Assembly (NCBI GenBank): GCA_964432205.1
Contig: CAYSMK010000009.1
Location: 1-64,000, forward strand
Origin: Geomobilibacter sp964432205
Lineage (GTDB): Bacteria > Desulfobacterota > Desulfuromonadia > Geobacterales > DSM-12255
DNA: 64,000 bases
Reading direction: 5' to 3'
The notes beneath the pieces are model-generated. The model was not told the origin of the DNA, did no database searches, and saw only the letters and a program-made list of their open reading frames with translations. Below are positions 58,463-64,000 of this stretch, in pieces (positions within the stretch are counted from its first letter, which is position 1; each line of letters begins with the position of its first letter). A program made the position numbers and the translations under genes.

Positions 58463-59578
58463 GTGATCGCTAAAATATCTGATCTTGTCGGAATTATTAA
58501 TAAAATAGCCCCGCCCCGCCTGGCGGAGGAATGGGACAATGTGGGACTCCAGGTGGGTGACCCAACGGCGCCGGTGGAGAGAATCCTGGTGGCCCTCGAT
58601 CCCACCCCGGCCGCAATCCGGGCCGCCATAGAAAGCTCCAGCCAACTGCTCCTCACCCACCATCCCCTGATCTTCAATCCTTTGAAAAAAATCTCCGCCG
58701 CCGACCCGACCGCCAGTCTGATATTCCAGGCCATACGCCACGATCTGGCCGTGTTTTCCCTGCATACCAACTATGACATTGCCGCCGACGGGCTGAACGA
58801 TGTCCTGGCTGCCAGGCTCGGGATCGAGGAGACCAGGCCGCTGAAGGTGACGAGCGTGGACGATCTGGTCAAGCTGGCCGTTTTCGTGCCGCTCGGGCAC
58901 GAAGAGGCGGTGATGAATGCGCTGTTCCGTTTCAGCAGCAACATCGGCGCCTACGACGAGTGCTCGTTCCGGGGGGAAGGGATCGGTACCTTTCGTCCGC
59001 TCCCCGGGGCCCAGCCGTTCATCGGTCAGGTGGGGACCCGGGAGTCGGTTGCTGAGAGCCGGTTGGAACTGCTGCTGCGCAAGGCCGACCTGGCGGCTGC
59101 GGTCAAGGCACTCTGTGCCGTCCATCCGTACGAGGAGCCGGCCTTTGACTGCTATCCCCTGCTGAACCAGGGGGAGGCCCTCGGGTTGGGTCGTATCGGC
59201 CGGCTTGTCGAGACCGTTACCCTGGGCGAGTTCGCATCGACCGTCAAGGAGCGCCTGAAGACGAACACGCTCCGCCTGGTGGGCAGTCCGGATCGGCCGG
59301 TGCGCAAGGTTGCCCTCTGCAGCGGCAGCGGCGCCTCGCTCCTGCGGGAAGCCGTCCGGCAGGGGGCTGACGTGCTGGTCACCGGTGACATCAAGTACCA
59401 TGAGGCCAGGGATGCCGAGGCCCTGGGGGTGGCGCTGGTCGATGCCGGCCATTTTGCCACCGAGCGGATCATGGCCGAGGCCGTGGCCGACCGTCTGAGG
59501 GCGGCGTTGGCCACCGGTCCATACGACCTGAGCGTAGCACCGTTTACCGACGATAACGACCCGTTTACCGCCTGGTGA
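58463..59578 (+). CDS. Nif3-like dinuclear metal centre protein
   Basis: A 371-residue Nif3/YbgI-family protein. The N-terminal half has EEWDNVGLQVGD and LLTHHPLIFNPLKKI with the first metal ligands. A ~110-residue insert resembling a PII-like domain (KLAVFVPLGHEEAVMNALF) sits in the middle. The C-terminal half has GSGASLLREAVRQGADVLVTGDIKYHEARDA and DAGHFATERI. The start is GTG at 58463. The biochemical role is not settled; members may be GTP cyclohydrolase I type 2-like or act in tRNA or metal metabolism. Precedes the zinc-ribbon gene. Confidence 0.9.
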   Translation: MIAKISDLVGIINKIAPPRLAEEWDNVGLQVGDPTAPVERILVALDPTPAAIRAAIESSSQLLLTHHPLIFNPLKKISAADPTASLIFQAIRHDLAVFSLHTNYDIAADGLNDVLAARLGIEETRPLKVTSVDDLVKLAVFVPLGHEEAVMNALFRFSSNIGAYDECSFRGEGIGTFRPLPGAQPFIGQVGTRESVAESRLELLLRKADLAAAVKALCAVHPYEEPAFDCYPLLNQGEALGLGRIGRLVETVTLGEFASTVKERLKTNTLRLVGSPDRPVRKVALCSGSGASLLREAVRQGADVLVTGDIKYHEARDAEALGVALVDAGHFATERIMAEAVADRLRAALATGPYDLSVAPFTDDNDPFTAW

Positions 59579-59621
59579 CGTATTTATACGGATTAACGAT
59601 ACATGGGAAAGGAGAGGTAAT

Positions 59622-60344
59622 TTGCGACAAAAACTGACGTTGCTGGATGATCTGCAGGAGATCGACCTAAAGGTTGATGCCCTGCAGGGAGAGAAAGAGG
59701 TCTTCGGCGCCCAACTGAACCAGTTGGACCAGACGCTGGCCGAGGCGACCCAAAGGCTTGCCGACAAGGGAGCCGAGATCGAAACCGTTGAAACCGAGAA
59801 GGGGGCTCTGGATGAGAACCTGGCCATTGAGCAGGTCAACATCACCCGTTCCGAGGCCAACCTGAAGGGGATCACCACCCAGAAGGAGTATCTTGCTGTT
59901 TCCAAGGAGATCTCCACGGCCAAGAAGCTGATTGGCGAACTGGAGGAGCAGATACTCCAGAAGATCTCCACCCTTGAGCAACTCAAGGGTGAGGAAGAGC
60001 AGTTGCGGGAACAGCAGTCGGCGCTGGAGCAGAATCTTTCCGCCACCCAGGAGGAGATCCGGGCAAAGATTGCCGGGCTGGATGCCGCTATCGCCGCCGA
60101 CGCGGCTGTCCGCGCGGAAACTGCCAAGGTACTGCCGCCGGCCATCATCAAGCGCTACGACCGGCTTCGCGAACAGCGTCGCGGCCTTGCGGTGGTAGAG
60201 GCCCGTGACGGGAGCTGTCTGGGGTGCAACATGAGCATCCCTCCCCAGATGTACAACAACCTCTTCCGCGGTGATGAACTGATCACCTGCCCCCACTGCA
60301 ACCGGATACTGGTCCTCCGCCAGACCGTGGCGCAGGAGGGCTAA
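59622..60344 (+). CDS. coiled-coil protein with C-terminal C4 zinc ribbon
   Basis: A 240-residue protein of the CT398-like/zf-RING_7 family. Residues ~5-170 form a long coiled coil; the C-terminus carries CLGCNMSIPPQMYNNLFRGD and CPHCNRIL, giving a C4 zinc site. The start is TTG at 59622, with GGAGAGG five bases upstream. The family is common next to rnpB or Nif3 genes in delta-proteobacteria; function unknown, nucleic-acid binding suspected. Confidence 0.85.
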   Translation: MRQKLTLLDDLQEIDLKVDALQGEKEVFGAQLNQLDQTLAEATQRLADKGAEIETVETEKGALDENLAIEQVNITRSEANLKGITTQKEYLAVSKEISTAKKLIGELEEQILQKISTLEQLKGEEEQLREQQSALEQNLSATQEEIRAKIAGLDAAIAADAAVRAETAKVLPPAIIKRYDRLREQRRGLAVVEARDGSCLGCNMSIPPQMYNNLFRGDELITCPHCNRILVLRQTVAQEG

Positions 60345-60349
60345 AGACG

Positions 60350-60425
60350 GTTCAACGTTCTGGGTTCAAGGTTCAACGTTGAAAATCCTGTATAAAACCT
60401 TGAACGTTGAACGTTGAACCTTGAA
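60350..60425. repeat. AACGTTGAACC-word inverted repeat
   Basis: TTCAAGGTTCAACGTT (60365-60380) and AACGTTGAACCTTGAA (60410-60425) are perfect 16-bp inverted repeats, with further TGAACGTT words. They fill the space between the zinc-ribbon gene and rnpB. Confidence 0.85.
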
Positions 60426-60437
60426 CAGATTTTATTA

Positions 60438-60827
60438 GTGGTCGGAGCCGTCCAGATGGCCGCCGCCTGCCTCGGCAGGGGGAGGAAAGTCCGGGCTCCA
60501 TAGGGCATGGTGCTGGATAACGTCCAGCGGGGGCAACCCCAGGGATAGTGCCACAGAGAGAAGTCCGCCTGCCGAAGCCTCGGCAAAGGCAGGTAAGGGT
60601 GAAAGGGTGAGGTAAGAGCTCACCGGGTCCGACGGTGACGCCGGATGCCAGGTAAACCCCACCAGGAGCAAGACCGAATAGGGAAGCGTCAAGGGTGGCC
60701 CGCCCGTGCTTCCGGGTTGGTTGCTGGAGGCCGTCGGTAACGGCGGTCCTAGATGAATGGTCATCGCCTGCCCAAGGGTAACCGTGGGCAGGAACAGAAC
60801 CCGGCTTACGGATTGCTCCGGCCACAC
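60438..60827 (+). ncRNA. rnpB: RNase P RNA, bacterial class A
   Basis: About 390 nt. Helix P1 pairs GTGGTCGGAGC (60438-60448) with GCTCCGGCCAC (60815-60825). The universal 5' block GAGGAAAGTCCGGGCTC (60482 on) and 3' block ACAGAACCCGGCTTA (60795 on) form P4 and the core. The P12 region contains CTGCCGAAGCCTCGGCAAAGGCAG, a word-like palindrome. A T7 tract right after P1 can terminate it. This RNA is the catalytic part of the tRNA 5'-maturation enzyme. Confidence 0.95.
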
Positions 60828-60834
60828 TTTTTTT

Positions 60835-61389
60835 ATGGATGATCAGGAACTTTGGAACGCCGCAGTGCGGCAGATTGCGGAGGCGTGGACTTCTCTTGCC
60901 CCTCCGGTGGCCGAGCGGCTGACGGAACTGCTCCGCCTGGTTGCAGCCCACAAGGTGGAACTTCACTCCGTGGTGACTGAAAGCGGCGCCGACCGCCTCT
61001 GCCATCCGTGCGGGGGGCAGTGCTGCTTCGGCGGAAAGCACCACGTAACCATTGTCGACCTTCTGGCCCATCTGGCGCTGGGGGCCGAGATCTTTACCCC
61101 CCGCTTCGATGCGCCGGTCTGTCCCTATCTCGGGGCGTGCGGCTGTCTCATGCTGCCCGCCGTTCGTCCCCGTACCTGTATCGTGTTTCTCTGCGAGCCG
61201 GTTCTGGCGCGGATAGCTGTTGCCGAGCGCTGTTCGATCGACCGGCTGGAAAGCGGGCTCGCGCGGCTCTATAAGCAGATAGGGGAGTTGCTCGCCATTC
61301 CCCCGGCCAGCAGCCTCCTCCTCGTTGCCGAGCGCACGGCGGCCCGGGGGGGATCGCTTGTCGATACTGCAGCGATACATAAGGAGTAA
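60835..61389 (+). CDS. YkgJ-type cysteine cluster protein
   Basis: A 184-residue protein with a CxxCxxxCC cluster (C56, C59, C63, C64) and a second set at C96, C102, C104, C115 and C120 in CPYLGACGCLMLPAVRPRTC. This fits the YkgJ/FliB-like (PF03692) metal- or cluster-binding family. The ATG at 60835 falls eight bases after the end of RNase P RNA, inside its T-tract, with no Shine-Dalgarno sequence, so expression may rely on read-through from rnpB. Function unknown. Confidence 0.75.
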   Translation: MDDQELWNAAVRQIAEAWTSLAPPVAERLTELLRLVAAHKVELHSVVTESGADRLCHPCGGQCCFGGKHHVTIVDLLAHLALGAEIFTPRFDAPVCPYLGACGCLMLPAVRPRTCIVFLCEPVLARIAVAERCSIDRLESGLARLYKQIGELLAIPPASSLLLVAERTAARGGSLVDTAAIHKE

Positions 61390-61392
61390 CCC

Positions 61393-61734
61393 ATGGCAAC
61401 CATCAATGACCTCGTTCTTGTGCATGTGGACCACAAGCCGGGCTTCTATGCCCGGATCGAGGAGATCGTCCCGGATGTGAAGCCGGGCTGGTGGCAGGTG
61501 AAGCTGCTGGTGCTCACCTTTCCGCTGCAGGTCTATACCTGGATACTGGACGAGAGCCAGGTGGCCGGTGCCGACTTCACCATGGGGGGGACCCCCATCA
61601 GGCTGGAAAAGGTCGAGTCCCCTCTTGCCCGGCTCGAAGAGCCGGCGCCTGCGACTCCCCGGGAAGAGGAGAAGGGGGCCGCTGCCAAGGGCGCCAAGGT
61701 GGTCTCGTTGCTCGACCGGAAAAAGGAGGGGTAG
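61393..61734 (+). CDS. conserved hypothetical protein
   Basis: A 113-residue cytoplasmic protein starting 3 bp after the YkgJ-type gene. The first ~80 residues are beta-rich and well structured (DLVLVHVDHKPGFYARIEEI, WWQVKLLVLTFPLQVYTWIL); the tail is Pro/Glu/Lys-rich and probably disordered. I do not recognise a family. Close spacing implies coexpression with the cysteine cluster protein. Confidence 0.75.
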   Translation: MATINDLVLVHVDHKPGFYARIEEIVPDVKPGWWQVKLLVLTFPLQVYTWILDESQVAGADFTMGGTPIRLEKVESPLARLEEPAPATPREEEKGAAAKGAKVVSLLDRKKEG

Positions 61735-61918
61735 CTCCCTCCCTACCCCTTTTTGCCCGCCTGTCCCGTCCCCTGCCCCTTGAGTTGTCTCCATCTTGTA
61801 ACACTCCAATAATCATGCAGAAATTACTGCTTGCGGTGAATGTTCCCTCATCCGTTTACGCTTCTCTGTAGAGTGCGGAAAACCGCTAATAATCCAATAA
61901 TTTTGCCCAGCATTTGCC

Positions 61919-61947
61919 TTGACAACCGTTATGGTGGCGGCTATAGT
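61919..61947 (+). promoter_or_regulatory. mraZ promoter
   Basis: TTGACA (61919-61924), 17-bp spacer, TATAGT (61942-61947): a near-consensus sigma70 promoter for the division and cell-wall cluster, with a start near 61954. Confidence 0.85.
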
Positions 61948-61958
61948 TGTGCCATTTG

Positions 61959-61982
61959 GTGGTAAAAAGTGGTTTATTGTGG
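61959..61982 (+). promoter_or_regulatory. MraZ operator: three GTGG boxes on a 10-bp period
   Basis: GTGG occurs at 61959, 61969 and 61979, exactly 10 bp apart, inside the mraZ leader just after the predicted transcription start. MraZ in E. coli binds three TGGGN boxes spaced on a 10-bp period near its own promoter, so autoregulation is strongly suggested. Confidence 0.7.
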
Positions 61983-62002
61983 CAAAAAATGCCAGGGGCG
62001 CC

Positions 62003-62485
62003 ATGTTCCGAGGGATCTTCGAAACGACCATAGACGCCAAGGGGCGGACCAGTCTGCCGGCCAGGTTGCGGGACGTGCTGGTCGAAGCCTTTGGCGACGA
62101 ACGGTTCTTCATGACTAACGCCAATCCGGTGAAGCTGGGAGACGGCCTGTCCAGCTCCGGGCTCGCGCTCTATCCCTACAGGGCCTGGCTGGAGCTTGAG
62201 GAGAGGCTCATGACCGGCACCGGTCTCGGCCTGTCGTCGGCAGAGCTTGCTGCGGTCAAGCGAAGGATCGTGGCCCCGGCGGTGGAGGCGGCTGCCGACA
62301 AGCTCGGCCGCGTCCTGGTACCGCCCCATCTCCGCAAGAGCGCGGCCCTGGAGCGCGACATCGTTTTTGTCGGGGTGGTGAACAAGGTGGAGATCTGGAG
62401 CCTGGTGGAATGGGAGAAGGTCTGCCGGCAGGATGAAACGCTCTTCCCGAGCGACTCGCCGGTCCTGGCGGAGCTTGGGCTCTAG
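62003..62485 (+). CDS. mraZ: transcriptional regulator MraZ
   Basis: A 160-residue protein with two AbrB-like MraZ half domains (FRGIFETTIDAKGRTSLPAR and LGRVLVPPHLRKSAALERDI). It binds DNA as a ring-shaped oligomer and controls the dcw cluster. The ATG at 62003 is set by the family N-terminus MFRG and the upstream CAGGGG. Three GTGG boxes precede it. The stop overlaps the GTG start of rsmH by one base. Confidence 0.95.
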   Translation: MFRGIFETTIDAKGRTSLPARLRDVLVEAFGDERFFMTNANPVKLGDGLSSSGLALYPYRAWLELEERLMTGTGLGLSSAELAAVKRRIVAPAVEAAADKLGRVLVPPHLRKSAALERDIVFVGVVNKVEIWSLVEWEKVCRQDETLFPSDSPVLAELGL

Positions 62486-63423
62486 TGGCCGCCTTTCATC
62501 ACGTTTCGGTCCTTGCCGATGAGGTCATGCAGTTTCTGGCGCCGGTTAGCGGCGGGATCTATGTCGACGGCACGCTCGGCGGCGCCGGCCATGCCGGCCG
62601 TATCCTGGAGGCATCGGCACCGGACGGCATCCTCGTCGGGATCGACCGCGACCCGGCGGCCATCGGAGCGGCAAAGGAGCGGCTGGCTCCCTTCGGCGAC
62701 CGGGCACGGATCGTCCACGGCAGCTTCGGCGACCTGCCGCAGCACCTGGACAACCTGGGTATAGGGGCCATCGACGGGCTGCTCCTGGACCTGGGGGTTT
62801 CGTCCCATCAACTGGATGCGCCTGAGCGCGGGTTCAGTTTCCAGGCCGACGCCCCGCTGGACATGCGTATGGATACAACGGCAGGTGTCACTGCCGCCGA
62901 CCTGGTGAACAGTCTGTCCCATGGCGAGCTGGCCAGGGTCATCAGGGAATATGGCGAGGAGCGGTGGGCCGGCCGCATTGCGTCGTTTATCTGCACGGCC
63001 CGGGAAGATGATCCCGTCTGGACCACGGTCAGGCTGGCCGAACTGGTGAAGGGGGCCATACCCCGCAAGGCGTGGGAGGAGCGGATCCATCCCGCGACCC
63101 GCACGTTCCAGGCGCTGCGGATCGCGGTGAACCGGGAGCTGGAGCAGTTGGAGGCAGGCCTTGCGGCCGGTATCGGGATGCTCCGGCCGGGTGGCCGGGT
63201 GGCGGTGATCTCGTTCCACTCCCTGGAGGACCGGATCGTCAAGAACAGTTTCCGTGCCCATGCTAGCGGCTGCGTCTGCCCCAAGGGGCTGCCGGTCTGC
63301 CAGTGCGGCAAACTGCCGGAGCTGAAGATCCTGACCGGCCGGCCGGTCACTGCCACTGCCGAGGAGTTGGCGGCAAACCCGCGCTCCCGGAGCGCCAAGC
63401 TCAGGGCAGCGGAAAAAATGTGA
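62485..63423 (+). CDS. rsmH: 16S rRNA m4C1402 methyltransferase
   Basis: A 312-residue RsmH (MraW). FHHVSVLADEVMQFLAP at the N-terminus, DGTLGGAGHAGRIL as the SAM-binding loop, LLLDLGVSSHQLD, and the C-terminal VISFHSLEDRIVK are diagnostic. It starts with GTG overlapping the mraZ stop. Last of the coupled pair before ftsL. Confidence 0.97.
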   Translation: MAAFHHVSVLADEVMQFLAPVSGGIYVDGTLGGAGHAGRILEASAPDGILVGIDRDPAAIGAAKERLAPFGDRARIVHGSFGDLPQHLDNLGIGAIDGLLLDLGVSSHQLDAPERGFSFQADAPLDMRMDTTAGVTAADLVNSLSHGELARVIREYGEERWAGRIASFICTAREDDPVWTTVRLAELVKGAIPRKAWEERIHPATRTFQALRIAVNRELEQLEAGLAAGIGMLRPGGRVAVISFHSLEDRIVKNSFRAHASGCVCPKGLPVCQCGKLPELKILTGRPVTATAEELAANPRSRSAKLRAAEKM

Positions 63424-63592
63424 CATTAGTTGGAACTGCAGGAGCGTAGAGACGCCAAGGCGCAGAGAAATGAGTCTGACGGGGGTACGATTCTCCCCTA
63501 TGGTAACAAGCGGTAGTACCCCTGAGTTATGTGACCTCCTCCGCGCCTCAGCATCTCAACCTGTCGTAGTCCCGTATGAACCGGAGGTCCTT

Positions 63593-63928
63593 ATGGCCAA
63601 TGCAAGAACTGCCTTTCCCAAGGTCGACGACCCCAGAAGAGTTGACGCTGTCGATGAGCACAGGTGGGAACTCTTTCCCTACCTGGTTGCCGTCATGATC
63701 CTGATGACCGTGGTGGCGGTGTTCCATGTCTGGTCACGGGTAAAGGTGGTCGACCTGGGGCTGGAGATCAACCAGTTGCGCCGGGAGTACAAGGACCAGC
63801 AGCAGGAGCAGGGCCGGCTCAAGCTGGAGGTGGCGTCACTCAAGACACCGGCCAGGATTGAAGCCATTGCCAGGGGAACTCTTGGCATGACCCTCCCCAC
63901 GGACCAGCAGGTGGTCGTGGTCAAGTGA
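63593..63928 (+). CDS. ftsL: cell division protein FtsL
   Basis: A 111-residue bitopic protein. The cytoplasmic tail is ~1-27, the membrane segment ~28-46 (FPYLVAVMILMTVVAVFHVW) and the periplasmic leucine-zipper-like coiled coil follows. Position between rsmH and a penicillin-binding protein gene, size and topology identify it as FtsL rather than sequence identity. The ATG at 63593 follows GGAGG; the frame upstream to 63470 covers a CGCAGAG-word repeat. It overlaps the next start by GTGA. Confidence 0.88.
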   Translation: MANARTAFPKVDDPRRVDAVDEHRWELFPYLVAVMILMTVVAVFHVWSRVKVVDLGLEINQLRREYKDQQQEQGRLKLEVASLKTPARIEAIARGTLGMTLPTDQQVVVVK

Positions 63929-64000
63929 GGAACGACCGGGAGAAATGGACACGGGTCCGCATCCGCTTCGTAGGGGGGCTGTTTGCCCTCTGCCTGGCCA
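63925..64000 (+). CDS. penicillin-binding protein (FtsI-like), 5' end only
   Basis: A GTG at 63925 overlapping the ftsL stop (GTGA) opens a frame that reads MRNDREKWTRVRIRFVGGLF and continues hydrophobic to the window edge. A basic N-terminus followed by a membrane anchor right after ftsL is the place and shape of the division transpeptidase ftsI. Only 25 codons are visible, so identity rests on context. Confidence 0.7.
   Translation, partial: MRNDREKWTRVRIRFVGGLFALCLA

Overview
The window looks like chromosomal DNA from a GC-rich delta-proteobacterium of the Geobacter type (Desulfuromonadota). I infer this from the overall gene set: a response regulator with a Myxococcus/Geobacter-type PilZ domain, small c-type cytochromes, a PilB/GspE ATPase, orphan radical SAM proteins, a DUF1385-prfA-prmC-murA-his block, an rpsU-yqeY-cvpA-dnaG-rpoD block, and the start of the division/cell-wall cluster. 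No 16S gene is present, so the assignment is inference.

Layout. (1) 1-16 kb holds mostly single genes: a valine-rich leader peptide with an attenuator-like terminator in front of an MBL-fold hydrolase, an AlkD-like DNA repair protein, glgC, a glycosyltransferase, a REC-PilZ regulator, a cysteine-free triple rhodanese-like protein, a chemoreceptor, a LuxR-type regulator, a radical SAM protein, a DUF2384 antitoxin remnant, an OB-fold secreted protein, a PilB/GspE ATPase, a long GAPDH and an alpha/beta hydrolase. (2) 16.3-21 kb: an HxlR-type regulator diverges from a four-gene molybdenum hydroxylase operon (FAD, 2Fe-2S and Mo subunits, then a PNPOx-fold protein). (3) 21-26 kb: monoheme cytochrome, acylphosphatase beside an MFS transporter remnant, ligA, an AbrB/PIN toxin-antitoxin pair and a carboxymuconolactone decarboxylase-like protein. 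(4) 26-40 kb: rho, rpmE, thyX, DUF1385, prfA, prmC, murA, then hisG-D-C-B-H-A-(Pyr_excise)-F-E. Many of these junctions carry a different hairpin-forming repeat just before the next ribosome binding site. (5) 40-45 kb: the macromolecular synthesis operon rpsU-yqeY-cvpA-dnaG-rpoD. (6) 45-54 kb is accessory: two more toxin-antitoxin pairs, a highly structured RNA region resembling the 5' part of a group II intron, a DUF3015/DUF4105 envelope pair, a broken membrane protein gene, a PdxR-like regulator diverging from a PNPOx-like protein, and a diheme lipoprotein with a PASTA-like segment. (7) 54-61.7 kb: HNH, DnaJ-like, YbaK, Sir2, an RNA methyltransferase, tRNA(CAT), Nif3, a zinc-ribbon coiled-coil protein, RNase P RNA and a YkgJ-type protein. 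(8) 61.7-64 kb: mraZ with its own operator, rsmH, ftsL and the first codons of a penicillin-binding protein.

The most notable signals are the Val-codon leader/terminator at 124-285, the population of distinct inverted repeats between operon genes, a pair of ~182-bp terminal-inverted-repeat elements in opposite orientation (55107 and 57955), the structured RNA at 45.98-46.35 kb, the diheme PASTA-like lipoprotein, and a three-GTGG MraZ operator directly downstream of a near-consensus promoter. All functions are read from sequence motifs and recalled family knowledge; no search was run.
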